Part shown: piece by piece, positions 38,296-47,154 of the stretch
Layout of the letters: each line of letters opens with the position of its first letter
Position numbering within the stretch: the stretch's first letter is position 1
Source of the DNA: Candidatus Peregrinibacteria bacterium
Lineage (GTDB): Bacteria > Patescibacteriota > Gracilibacteria > UBA1369 > LOWO2-01-FULL-3
NCBI GenBank assembly: GCA_030688025.1
Contig: JAUYJL010000034.1
Coordinates: forward strand, 1 to 48,602
Direction: 5' to 3'
Length of the DNA stretch: 48,602 nt
Made by a program: the position numbers and the translations under genes
Notes under the pieces: model-generated
Seen by the model: the letters and a program-made list of their open reading frames with translations, nothing else
What the model was told of the DNA's origin: nothing
Database searches by the model: none

Positions 38296-39567
38296 TCATA
38301 AATCGTAAACAGGTGGAATTTCTTTGATGAAGTTTTGTGCGAAGGTATAGGTATATGCGCCTTGGAATGGCATTACTATGATGTCTCCTTCTTTTGGTGT
38401 GTTTTTTGTATAGAGGTAATATCCCCAAACGTCGTCGGGTGTGCAGAGTGAGCCATAAGTTATGAATGGAATTTCGTTTTTTTGATCGAATTGCGAGAGA
38501 TTGAAGAGGGGAACATAATGAAAAAATTGATATCTTTCCCATCCGATCATGTTGTTACTGCCGTCCGTTATGCCGAGGCGTGGGTTTTTGATGTCGATGA
38601 TTTTGAAAATCATGTGCATTGCGCTGTGACAAATATATCGACCGGGTTCTGCGTAAAGTGAAATGTTTGGTAGAAGTGGAAGAATTTCTTTTTTATAAAT
38701 CTTAACAATTTCTTTTGCAAATTTTTCTATTGGATTGACTTTTATTGGGACATATCTTTTGTTTGGTTTGGTTGCGAATATATCTTTTTCGGTTGGTACT
38801 TCCATGCTGTCTTCTTCAGGATTCCATGGGTGAATTCCCTCAAATGGTTGCGGGTAAAAGCCTCCTCCCATGTCTATGTATTCAAATTGTTTTCGTTCGT
38901 TTTCTGTAAAATTCTTTTTTAAATATGTTGCTAATATTTTGAAAGTTTTTATGTATTTCTCTGGTGTTTTATTGTAACTAATGTGGAAGTGAATTCCACA
39001 AAAATTTATTGATTTGTATTTTTTTGCTTCATCAAAAAATGGTTTCAAATTTTCTATTGGAGTTCCGAATTTGGTCCATCCATACTGCATTTTCGTGTAT
39101 ATTCTTACTCCGCATCTCATTGTTATTTTTTTTGCTTCTGTCATTTTTGCGAGTAATTTTAGTTCGCGAATGCTTTCTAAATTTACTGTGATTTTTTTGT
39201 GATGTTTTAAAATTAATTCGAAATCTTTTTCTGTTTTTGCGGGGCCTGTGTAAATTATTTTTTTGGCGTTTGCGTCGACGGCGAGCTTAAGTTCTCGCTG
39301 ACTGGAGACGTCTAAGCCTTCTTTCTCTTGTACTACAGTTTTTAAAAGTCCTGGATAATAATTACTTTTTGTTGCGAAAAAAATATTTATATTTAGTCCT
39401 TCTTTTTTAAATGCGTTCTTGAAAGTTTGTACGTTTTTTTTGACTTCTTCTTTGTCGTAAATATAAAGAGGTGTGCCGATTTTGTTTGCTATATCAAGAA
39501 ATCGTGGTCGTAAAGTTTTAACTTTTTGGAATCGAGGTTTGAATGAAGGATTACCAGATGTTTTCAT
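38296..39567 (-). CDS. Fold-III PLP-dependent decarboxylase, LysA-like
   Basis: This 423-aa protein follows the diaminopimelate/ornithine decarboxylase group IV pattern. The PLP lysine is K67 in FFATKSNYYPG. A glycine-rich phosphate loop (DMGGGFYPQP), LYAEPGRYIC (EPGR), and the active-site SLCTPDDVWG and PFQGAYTYTF follow. It decarboxylates a basic or branched amino acid, or a conjugate. DAP for lysine synthesis would be expected next to a lysine operon, which is absent here; the ATP-grasp neighbours suggest a specialised substrate. It is divergent from the acyltransferase gene. Confidence 0.85.
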   Translation of the reverse strand: MKTSGNPSFKPRFQKVKTLRPRFLDIANKIGTPLYIYDKEEVKKNVQTFKNAFKKEGLNINIFFATKSNYYPGLLKTVVQEKEGLDVSSQRELKLAVDANAKKIIYTGPAKTEKDFELILKHHKKITVNLESIRELKLLAKMTEAKKITMRCGVRIYTKMQYGWTKFGTPIENLKPFFDEAKKYKSINFCGIHFHISYNKTPEKYIKTFKILATYLKKNFTENERKQFEYIDMGGGFYPQPFEGIHPWNPEEDSMEVPTEKDIFATKPNKRYVPIKVNPIEKFAKEIVKIYKKEILPLLPNISLYAEPGRYICHSAMHMIFKIIDIKNPRLGITDGSNNMIGWERYQFFHYVPLFNLSQFDQKNEIPFITYGSLCTPDDVWGYYLYTKNTPKEGDIIVMPFQGAYTYTFAQNFIKEIPPVYDL

Positions 39568-39637
39568 TTTTGATTTCTATTGAGGTATATGAATACTATA
39601 ATGTATGTGTCTTTATATTAAAAGATTATTTGAATCT

Positions 39638-40549
39638 ATGAATGTACGTTTTGTTGAAGAAATAGGTGAGTGTGAAAAATTGTGGGAGGAATTTTCTCCG
39701 CATTTGTCTATTTTTGATGAATGGGATTTTCGTTTTTCGTTTTTGGAATTTTATAAGTACAATATTTATTTTGTCCTTCTAGAAGAGGAGAATCAGAATG
39801 TTGGGTTACTTCCTCTTTGGTATATTCCTGAAAAAAATAAGTATTTCTGGATGGGAGATATTGGTGATGGGTTTGACTGGCAGGAGGAAAATTCTTTTTG
39901 GGTGAAAGATGAAAAATATTTAAAAACTTTGATTGATTCTTGTCCGAAATCTACAGTTTTAACTAGCTTGAAAGAAAGTGTGTGTGGTTTTTTGGGGGAA
40001 GATGGCAGGCTTTCGAAGGCCAATCCTAAACAAATTTTGAGTCTTGATGGTATTTCTTCTGTTGAGGATTTCTTGATGACTGTAAATAAAAAACTTCGAC
40101 AAAATTTACGTAGAGATAAGAAAAGAGTTGATGAAGTAAACCCAGAAATTGTGTTTGATCATTTCGAAGATTTTGGGGCGCTTGTGAAATTTAATTCAGA
40201 TAAGTTTTTAGATTCTCCATTTAAAGATGAGCGCATGGTTAAGACCTTTAACCTTATAATAGAAAATGGGAAAAATGGCGTGAAATATAAAAGTAGAATG
40301 ATTTCCGTGAAGGTTGATGGAGAAATTGTTGGAGTTGATTTGAATTTTATTTGTGGAGATGTTTACTATACGATGTTATGCGGGAATGATACTGAAAAAT
40401 GTCCTGGAATAGGGCATTATCTTACCATGCTTGATATAGAGGATGCTCTTTCTTTAGGGGTAAAGCTTATTGATTTTGCTGAAAGCGATGAAGGGTCATA
40501 CAAAGAGAAATTGTTTAAAACAATTTCTCAATTTGCTTTAGCTACTTAA
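39638..40549 (+). CDS. BioF2/FemAB-like GNAT acyltransferase
   Basis: This protein of about 300 aa (from ATG 39638, MNVRFVEEIGECEKLWEEF) resembles the Acetyltransf_6/BioF2-like GNAT group: an N-terminal aromatic-rich half, then VNKKLRQNLRRDKKRVDEV, ISVKVDGEIVGVDLNFICGD and YYTMLCGNDTEKCPGIGHYL, the core acyl-donor strand and loop. FemAB relatives use aminoacyl-tRNA, while BioF2-like enzymes use acyl-CoA. The pair with ATP-grasp ligases suggests transfer onto an amino acid or peptide. Its stop overlaps the convergent ATP-grasp gene by 8 nt. Confidence 0.72.
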   Translation: MNVRFVEEIGECEKLWEEFSPHLSIFDEWDFRFSFLEFYKYNIYFVLLEEENQNVGLLPLWYIPEKNKYFWMGDIGDGFDWQEENSFWVKDEKYLKTLIDSCPKSTVLTSLKESVCGFLGEDGRLSKANPKQILSLDGISSVEDFLMTVNKKLRQNLRRDKKRVDEVNPEIVFDHFEDFGALVKFNSDKFLDSPFKDERMVKTFNLIIENGKNGVKYKSRMISVKVDGEIVGVDLNFICGDVYYTMLCGNDTEKCPGIGHYLTMLDIEDALSLGVKLIDFAESDEGSYKEKLFKTISQFALAT

Positions 40550-41840
40550 TGTTTGAAAGTAGTAGTTTTTCTATTCCTGAAAGAATCTTGTTTTTATCTT
40601 TTATCGAAAAAGTTCCATGTTCTATTTTTACGACTGGTTGGTGGGCGATTGCCATCCCATAGTCATCTTCTTGGTTTAGGACAGTGTTTTCTTTAAGTTT
40701 ATGGTCTATGAAAACAATATTCTTATTTTTGAATTCTTTTGTTTTGTTAGATAAATACTTTAAAGTTCCATTTTTTATTTCGTACATTCCGACTTTGTGG
40801 ATTCTTTTAGTTTTTTTTCCGCTTAATTTGTTCTCGAAAAAATCTAAATCTAAAGTACAACCTTCGTAAGTTGTATTTGGAACGAAAGGTTTGTTTGCAG
40901 AAAGTTTTTTTCCAGTAAGGCCTTTTATGAATTCTTCATTAAAATCATATCCATGTAAAAGCTCTTTTCTCTGCGATATTTGTATGCTTGATAGTGAGAG
41001 TCTTGGGTTACACTCGATAACGAAAACATCATTATCTCTGATAATAAGGTCAATACTTGCTGTGCCATAAAGTTTCATTTTTTGTAAAACTTTCCCCATT
41101 GATACAAGAGTTTTGTTTAGATTTTTTATTCCTTCTTTTTTGAATTCTGAAGTTTTCATCCATTGAATTCCGAGATATTTGTTCGTGTTTTTGCTGTCTA
41201 GCATGATTGCTTGTCCTCTGATGCTAGAGAAAATCATTTCTTTTTTGCTTAGCAATAAAGTTACTCCGATTGGAATTCCTTTTATGAATTCACGATATAA
41301 AAATGGAAATTTTATTTTTTTATCTTTGAGTAGTTCTAGTATTCCTTTTTTATCTTTTACTAAAAATGTTCCTTGAGATCCATGGCTGTATGGGGCTTGA
41401 ACTACTCCCGGAAATTTTGTGATTAATACTATGTCTTTTTCTTTTTTTGGAATGATGCTGAATGGAGATGAAATTTTATTTTTTTTCAGAAGTTTGTCGA
41501 AAAATATTTTATCTTCAAGTGTTCTTTGAAGTGTCCACGAAGGGGATAACAGCTTGATTTTGTTTTTCTTTGCCCATTTTTCTATTGGGGGTAAAGATAA
41601 TGTATTTATATAATATGTGTCGATTTTTTTCTCTTTTAATTTATCTAAAAAATTTGGTATTTTTATTAATTCTTCGTCTGATGTTTCTGTTTTTTTATAA
41701 TCTATTGTTATTAGTTTGTCTTTTCTAATATTTGCATGAAAAAAATCTTGTTCTGGATGATTATTAATGACTATATGAAAAAAATTATTGCTGTTTTTTG
41801 AAAATAATATTTCGTAACTTTGCAGTGCTGCGATTTTCAT
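40542..41840 (-). CDS. ATP-grasp ligase (third gene of the operon)
   Basis: The 432-aa protein has the ATP-grasp signature: FPGVVQAPYSHGSQGTFLVK (glycine loop), FLYREFIKGIPIGVTLLL, and the metal-binding strand YGTASIDLIIRDNDVFVIEC followed by NPRLS. A 140-residue C-terminal extension is of unknown function. ATP-grasp enzymes form carboxylate-amine bonds via an acyl phosphate. It is the last of three such genes, starting 2 nt after the stop of the middle one. Substrates cannot be read from sequence. Confidence 0.75.
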   Translation of the reverse strand: MKIAALQSYEILFSKNSNNFFHIVINNHPEQDFFHANIRKDKLITIDYKKTETSDEELIKIPNFLDKLKEKKIDTYYINTLSLPPIEKWAKKNKIKLLSPSWTLQRTLEDKIFFDKLLKKNKISSPFSIIPKKEKDIVLITKFPGVVQAPYSHGSQGTFLVKDKKGILELLKDKKIKFPFLYREFIKGIPIGVTLLLSKKEMIFSSIRGQAIMLDSKNTNKYLGIQWMKTSEFKKEGIKNLNKTLVSMGKVLQKMKLYGTASIDLIIRDNDVFVIECNPRLSLSSIQISQRKELLHGYDFNEEFIKGLTGKKLSANKPFVPNTTYEGCTLDLDFFENKLSGKKTKRIHKVGMYEIKNGTLKYLSNKTKEFKNKNIVFIDHKLKENTVLNQEDDYGMAIAHQPVVKIEHGTFSIKDKNKILSGIEKLLLSNIK

Positions 41841-41842
41841 TT

Positions 41843-43132
41843 TTATTCAATTATTATTTTAATTTTGGCTATTGCTTTGTTTACGTTTTCTTCTGCTTCT
41901 TGCGGCGTTTTCCCTTTTCCTGAAATGTAGCCTATGTAGTCGAATCTTTCTGGTGGTGTACCAACTTTATCTCCTATAGTCATAATCGTGTCGATATTGA
42001 AAATATTTTTGTTATTTTTCAATTCTTCAGGAATTTGTATTGATTTTATTGTGCCGTTTTTTTCAGGCATGATGTATTTTAACATTGCATGACAGTTGTT
42101 TTTTACGTCGTATTCTCGATGAATTCCTAATGCTATCATTATTGATTCGTACATTAGGTTGTAACCTGTTACTTCGAGAATTGTTTCATGTAGGTCGTCT
42201 CCGCCTATTCTACAGCCTATCTCTACGATTTTTGGGCCTTTCGATGTAAACATTATTTCAGTGTGTGTCGCTGAATTTTTGATGTTCATGGCCTTCATTG
42301 TGTCTTCCAAAAGTTTTTGTATTACTTCTTTTTCTCCTTCTTTGTAGATGTATGGTAATCTTGCGGCTAATTGCATGAAATATGGATAAGTCATCCTTAT
42401 TTGATCTTCAACTCCCATCATTGTAATTTTTCCGTCTTGAACGAATGAATCTATGCTTATTTCGTGTCCATCCATGTATTCTTCAACTAAATAATCTGTG
42501 ATCATATTGACGTGATCATTTACTCCAATGAGGTCCATTTCCTCTTTGTTAAAGGCAAAAACATCACCGTCGATTGCTTTTTCTTTTAGAAATTTTATTG
42601 AATTTTCGTAGTTTTCTTTTAGATTTTTTATATCTTCGTCATTTCTAATCATGAATGTTCCATAACTTGCATTTCCTCCGACAGGTTTTGCAACACATGG
42701 AGTTTTTATCTCCCTTATGCCATTAATCAATTCTTCATAATTTTTACAAAGTTTGAATTTTGGGATTGGAACTCCTCCTTTCTCTAATATTTGTCGCATG
42801 TGGTATTTACTGCGACAGTTGAAGGCGACGATTGGTTCATTGCCGATACATCCGTATTGTTTTCCTAAAAGTGCAACTAGGGGAGTAAGCCATTCTGATG
42901 TTTTTATTGTGACTGCATCAAATTTTTCTTTTTGATTTTTCATGTATTCAAGCGTTTCTTTCGTTTTCCTAAGGTCATATCGGAAATGTTTTTCAAAAAC
43001 TTCAGGTTTTGGTTCAAAAGATCCATCACTCAAAAGGTATACTTTGTGTCCGAGTTTTTTTACATCATAAAAAGCTTGATATACGGCATCTGAATAATCT
43101 GAACCCGTTACGATTAAAATATTTTTGCTCAT
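41843..43132 (-). CDS. ATP-grasp L-amino-acid ligase-like enzyme
   Basis: From ATG 43132 this 429-aa enzyme begins MSKNILIVTGSDYSDAVYQ. The ATP-grasp core has PVGGNASYGTFMIR and YLVEEYMDGHEISIDSFVQD, followed by KIVEIGCRIGGDDLHETILE. The last motif, with R-x-G-G, is typical of L-amino acid ligases of the BacD/YwfE group and their relatives. Its start overlaps the stop of the two-module gene as TAATG, so translation is coupled. A longer frame from 43189 exists but is not preferred. Confidence 0.82.
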   Translation of the reverse strand: MSKNILIVTGSDYSDAVYQAFYDVKKLGHKVYLLSDGSFEPKPEVFEKHFRYDLRKTKETLEYMKNQKEKFDAVTIKTSEWLTPLVALLGKQYGCIGNEPIVAFNCRSKYHMRQILEKGGVPIPKFKLCKNYEELINGIREIKTPCVAKPVGGNASYGTFMIRNDEDIKNLKENYENSIKFLKEKAIDGDVFAFNKEEMDLIGVNDHVNMITDYLVEEYMDGHEISIDSFVQDGKITMMGVEDQIRMTYPYFMQLAARLPYIYKEGEKEVIQKLLEDTMKAMNIKNSATHTEIMFTSKGPKIVEIGCRIGGDDLHETILEVTGYNLMYESIMIALGIHREYDVKNNCHAMLKYIMPEKNGTIKSIQIPEELKNNKNIFNIDTIMTIGDKVGTPPERFDYIGYISGKGKTPQEAEENVNKAIAKIKIIIE

Positions 43133-45534
43133 TAGAATTGTAGGTGATAGAACGGTGGTTTGTCTTTGTACCTTTGTATTGCCATCCAAAGTATTTTTTC
43201 TATCAAATCTTCATAGCTGTATCCTGCGAGTTTTGCGGATATGGCTATGAAATTATCTGTTTCAAGTGGTGGATTTGGATTCAATTCAATCACATATGGG
43301 TTTCCTTCTTTGTCGACTCTAAATTCTATTTTGCCATAATCGTGACAATCAAAAATATTGTAAACATCGAGAGCCATTTCGCTTATTAATGTTTCGAGTT
43401 TTTTGTTTATTTTTGCAGGTTTTTCAACTTTGATTGTATCTAAAATATATTTGTTTTTTTCATCCCAAAGATCTGATGAATAGATGTGCCAGTGATTTTT
43501 TTGTACTTTATCAAAAGTAGAGCGAATCAATGGAAGAACTTCGACATCTTCTTCATTTCCGATGAGGGATACGTCAATTTCTGTTCCTTCGATGTATTCT
43601 TCGATAAGTGCTGGTCTTTTGAAATCTTCAATGATGATTCGTAATTGTTTTTTTAATTCTTTTTCGTTTGTAACGACAGATTGATTGTCGATTCCAAAGA
43701 AATTATCAGAATTTGCAGGTTTTACTATCAATGGATATTCGAGTTCATCGCTTATTTTATCGTCCATGCTTTCTACATAATCCCAATCTGGAGTTGGAAT
43801 ATCGTGATATTCAAGAATTTTTTTGACTTTTATCTTGTCCAAAGAAAGAGATAATGTTCCTGGATTTGAGCCTGTGTAAGGCAATTGTAGCATGTCGAAT
43901 AATGCGGCTGAGTGTGATTTTAATAGTGGAGAATTATAGATCGCTTCACATAAATTCATCACGAAATCCAGATTTGCTCGTTGAATTTTTTCGATAGGTA
44001 ATGCTGATTCTCCTATGTCGAATAGGCTTACATTATAGCCTTTTGATTCAAGTATGTTTTTTATAGTTTCTCCTGTGAAAAACTTTTTTGCGTTTTCGCT
44101 GTAGATTGTAATTGTTGAATTTGCGACGATTCCAATATGTAATTTTTTTATTTTGTTTTTATCTACGATTCTAAGTTTTTCTATTTTTGAGGCCTTGATG
44201 ATTTGTTCACGAAGAATTGAAGCGGAGGATAGGGAAGACTGTCTTGTTGTTTTTCCGAGTGATGAATCTTTATGGAAGCGTGTTACGTTTATTTCTATTT
44301 TACTAATTACTCTGTTCATTAAAGTTTCTGCTTCTTGATATGTGCGTCCTTTTACAACTGCCCATCCTGCGTTCTCAAATCCTTCTGGTGGTACCAAGAT
44401 CGCATCTCCTACATTTTTTGTTATTATTAATTGAAGAACGTTTTTCGTTTGTTGTGCTTCTTTTACTCCTTCAATATTTGTGATAATTCCTGAATGATTC
44501 GGGATGAAATAGCGGCAAATTACGCATCCTTTTGCCTGGGTGTTTTTGTAATTTGTGGTTACGCCGCATGCGATTCTTATTCCTATTTCAACCATATCTG
44601 TGTCCCAAACATTTTTAACGTTTGTGTAAATATCATCTCCTCCCATTCTGGATCCGACCTCGACTATTTTTGTGCCTGTGGAGGTCATTTTTATTTCTAT
44701 GTGAGCAAGACTGTTTTGTACGCCTAGTGCAATTAAGGCTGATTCTGCTAGTTTTATTGCTTCAGCTTCTATTGAGTCTTCTAGTCTTGCCGGAGCGATA
44801 TCTCCGTATTCTATGAAGTATGGTGGTTTTATAGGTTGTTTTTCATTTATTCCTATGACGTGTGGAATTCCATATTGAGAAAAACATTCTAAACTGATTT
44901 CCATTCCGTCCATGTATTCTTCGTACAAAAAAGTTCCGTTGTTGTATTTAAAAATTGGATTGAATTTTTCGTTACAGTTTTTTTGTAAATAATCTAAAGT
45001 GCTTTTTGCTTCTTCTTCGTTGTTTACTAATATTACGAATTCACTGTCCGCTCCCCATGCAGGCTTCATTACTGCAGGGAAACCTATTTCTTCCATTCCC
45101 TTTTTTAAATCGTTTCTGGTTTTTACCATTTGGAAAAGTGGATTGCCGAGATTTGTTTCAGCAAGTCTTTTTCTCATCTCGTGTTTGTTTCTTGTTCTGA
45201 TTGCAGTTTCGTAGCTATTTCCAGGGAGTTTAAATTCTTCGCATACTTTAGCCAAAAGAGGAACGTCGTCTTCCCAAAAAGTTATTGCTCCGTCGAATTT
45301 TATTTCAGGATTGTTTTTTTGAAAAAGTTTTAATTTATCAATTACTTCCTTGTGATTGTATGTGTCAGCCTCTATGAAATATGTAATTATTTTTTTGTTT
45401 GTATCTAATTTTTGATTAACCAAAATGATGTTTAGGCCTAAGCTTTTTGCTTTTTCAAGTGTGAATTTTTTTTTCTTACCACCTGAATTTATGAAGATTA
45501 TATTTTTGCCAAGTAAGTCTTTATTTGGGGGCAT
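43132..45534 (-). CDS. Two-module ATP-grasp protein: L-amino-acid ligase-like plus D-Ala-D-Ala-ligase-like
   Basis: The 800-aa protein holds two complete ATP-grasp enzymes. The N-terminal half (about 1-420) contains PAVMKPAWGADSEFVILV, YEEYMDGMEISLECFSQYG and IVEVGSRMGGDDIYTN, like the next gene. The C-terminal half (about 465-800) contains LFDMLQLPYTGSNPGTLSLS, IVKPANSDNFFG and KIEFRVDKEGNPYVIELNP (ELNPNPPL at 750-757), the D-Ala-D-Ala ligase pattern. This fusion would make two amide bonds in one protein. It is the first gene of the three-gene operon, and its stop TAA is shared with the next ATG. Confidence 0.85.
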   Translation of the reverse strand: MPPNKDLLGKNIIFINSGGKKKKFTLEKAKSLGLNIILVNQKLDTNKKIITYFIEADTYNHKEVIDKLKLFQKNNPEIKFDGAITFWEDDVPLLAKVCEEFKLPGNSYETAIRTRNKHEMRKRLAETNLGNPLFQMVKTRNDLKKGMEEIGFPAVMKPAWGADSEFVILVNNEEEAKSTLDYLQKNCNEKFNPIFKYNNGTFLYEEYMDGMEISLECFSQYGIPHVIGINEKQPIKPPYFIEYGDIAPARLEDSIEAEAIKLAESALIALGVQNSLAHIEIKMTSTGTKIVEVGSRMGGDDIYTNVKNVWDTDMVEIGIRIACGVTTNYKNTQAKGCVICRYFIPNHSGIITNIEGVKEAQQTKNVLQLIITKNVGDAILVPPEGFENAGWAVVKGRTYQEAETLMNRVISKIEINVTRFHKDSSLGKTTRQSSLSSASILREQIIKASKIEKLRIVDKNKIKKLHIGIVANSTITIYSENAKKFFTGETIKNILESKGYNVSLFDIGESALPIEKIQRANLDFVMNLCEAIYNSPLLKSHSAALFDMLQLPYTGSNPGTLSLSLDKIKVKKILEYHDIPTPDWDYVESMDDKISDELEYPLIVKPANSDNFFGIDNQSVVTNEKELKKQLRIIIEDFKRPALIEEYIEGTEIDVSLIGNEEDVEVLPLIRSTFDKVQKNHWHIYSSDLWDEKNKYILDTIKVEKPAKINKKLETLISEMALDVYNIFDCHDYGKIEFRVDKEGNPYVIELNPNPPLETDNFIAISAKLAGYSYEDLIEKILWMAIQRYKDKPPFYHLQF

Positions 45535-45680
45535 TTGTGGTTTTTATATATATGTGAAAAACATAGGTCTTATCTTAAAAAAATACAAGAGGTTTTTGTA
45601 GATAAATGCGACTTGTTTTCTTGTTGTTTTATTTGCGGTTTTATTTGCGGAAAAGTTTTTTTTGGACTAAAGTTGGCGGC

Positions 45681-46601
45681 ATGACTGCACAGAATTATTT
45701 ATGGATTCTTTTTGCCGCTATAATGGTGGGATTTTTGGTTGTAGATCTTGGCTATTTTAACAGAAATCCGCATAAGATAGGGCCTAAATCTGCGCTTATT
45801 CAAACTGTTTTTTGGATTTTACTTTCTCTAATTTTTGGAGTTTTGATTCTTGTTTTTTTGGGCAAAGATATGTTTGCCCAATTTATGAGTGCGTATTTGA
45901 CTGAAAAAATGCTATCTGTCGATAATCTTTTTGTGATAATGCTTATTTTTAGTTTTTTTAGTCTTGATGAAAAATATCATCATAAAGTTTTGTTTTGGGG
46001 AATTTTGGGGGCAGTTGTTTTTAGGGGAGTTTTTATAACTGTTGGTGCTGTCGTAATACATCAATTTTACTGGGTGTTATATATCTTTGGAGTTTTGCTT
46101 ATTTATACCGGAATTAAACTTTTTGTTGACAAAAAAGAAGAACATGCGGATTTTGAGCATAGTAAGATTGTTCGTTTGGCTAGAAAATTTTTGAGATTTA
46201 CGCCGAGTCCGCATAACGGAAAATTTATCGCGAAGGAAAATGGTAAGTGGTATTTCACTCTTCTTTTTATGGTTATGATCCTTGTTGAGACTACTGATGT
46301 AATTTTTGCAGTTGATTCTATCCCTGCCGCTTTTTCGATTTCACAGAATCCTTTTATAGTTTTTACTTCAAATATCTTTGCGGTAATGGGGCTTAGGGCA
46401 ATGTTTTTTTTGATCGAAAATGTTTTGCATAAATTTCATCATTTGCAGAAGGGTTTGTCTTTTATTCTTGTTTTTATAGGGCTAAAAATGCTTGCAGGGA
46501 TTATTGATGTGCATATTTCTTCGGTTATGTCCCTTGTTGTTATCTTGTGTGCTTTGTCGCTTTCGCTTATTCTATCAGTGATATTTCCTAAGAAAATATA
46601 A
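45681..46601 (+). CDS. TerC/Alx-family membrane protein
   Basis: From ATG 45681 the protein begins MTAQNYLWILFAAIMVGFLV, a TerC family membrane opening. FVDKKEEH, RLARKFLRFTPSPHNGKFI and the conserved VETTDVIFAVDSIPAAFSIS (DVIFAVDSIPA) identify TerC/Alx proteins, with the acidic residues proposed for metal binding. Relatives export manganese or give tellurite resistance. At least seven hydrophobic segments are visible. An earlier ATG at 45606 would add an untypical hydrophobic leader. Confidence 0.9.
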   Translation: MTAQNYLWILFAAIMVGFLVVDLGYFNRNPHKIGPKSALIQTVFWILLSLIFGVLILVFLGKDMFAQFMSAYLTEKMLSVDNLFVIMLIFSFFSLDEKYHHKVLFWGILGAVVFRGVFITVGAVVIHQFYWVLYIFGVLLIYTGIKLFVDKKEEHADFEHSKIVRLARKFLRFTPSPHNGKFIAKENGKWYFTLLFMVMILVETTDVIFAVDSIPAAFSISQNPFIVFTSNIFAVMGLRAMFFLIENVLHKFHHLQKGLSFILVFIGLKMLAGIIDVHISSVMSLVVILCALSLSLILSVIFPKKI

Positions 46602-46616
46602 TTTAATTCTAAAAAT

Positions 46617-47015
46617 ATGAAAGGATATCAAGGAGCAATAGAAAAACTTACGCTTGAGAATGAGAATTTCAGAAAAGTTCTTTATACCGGTAAACATAGC
46701 CAGCTTGTGGTGATGAGTCTTAAGCCAAATGAAGAGATTGGAATGGAGATTCATGAAGAGAATGATCAGTTTTTTCGTTTTGAGAAGGGAACTGGGAAAG
46801 TGTTTATTGATGGGAATGAATATGAGGTTGCAGATGGAGATGCAATAGTTGTGCCTTCAGGCGCTCAGCATAATGTTGTAAATACGTCTGGTACGGATGC
46901 ATTGAAACTTTATACTATATATTCTCCGGCTCATCATCGTGATGGGGTTGTGCATGTTACGAAAGAAGAGGCGGAAAAAGATGATGAACATTTTGAAGGG
47001 GTTACGACTGAGTAG
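46617..47015 (+). CDS. Cupin-domain protein
   Basis: The 132-aa single cupin has GMEIHEENDQFFRFEKGTGK with the metal-ligand His/Glu cluster and, later, VPSGAQHNVVNTSGTDALKL with the second histidine. YSPAHHRDGVVH follows. It is a small beta-barrel, possibly a metal-dependent isomerase, dioxygenase or sensor. It follows the TerC gene by 15 nt, so the two may share a transcript. Confidence 0.85.
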   Translation: MKGYQGAIEKLTLENENFRKVLYTGKHSQLVVMSLKPNEEIGMEIHEENDQFFRFEKGTGKVFIDGNEYEVADGDAIVVPSGAQHNVVNTSGTDALKLYTIYSPAHHRDGVVHVTKEEAEKDDEHFEGVTTE

Positions 47016-47021
47016 TAGTTT

Positions 47022-47070
47022 TGTTCCAACATGGATTGTTTGGGGTTAAATTAAACAATAGGTTGGGACA
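47022..47070. repeat. Long imperfect hairpin after the cupin gene
   Basis: TGTTCCAAC (47022-47030) and GTTGGGACA (47062-47070) pair through one G-T, and ATTGTTT (47035-47041) pairs with AAACAAT (47053-47059) around an 11-nt loop. No T run follows, so it is not a typical terminator. It lies between the cupin gene and the start of a nuclease-like gene, and might affect either transcript. Confidence 0.55.
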
Positions 47071-47154
47071 CTAGTGCATCATCGCGGCTACGTTACGTTG
47101 GACAATTTGTTAAACATATGATATTATACTTAAAGCTAAGTTTAAATAATTTCT

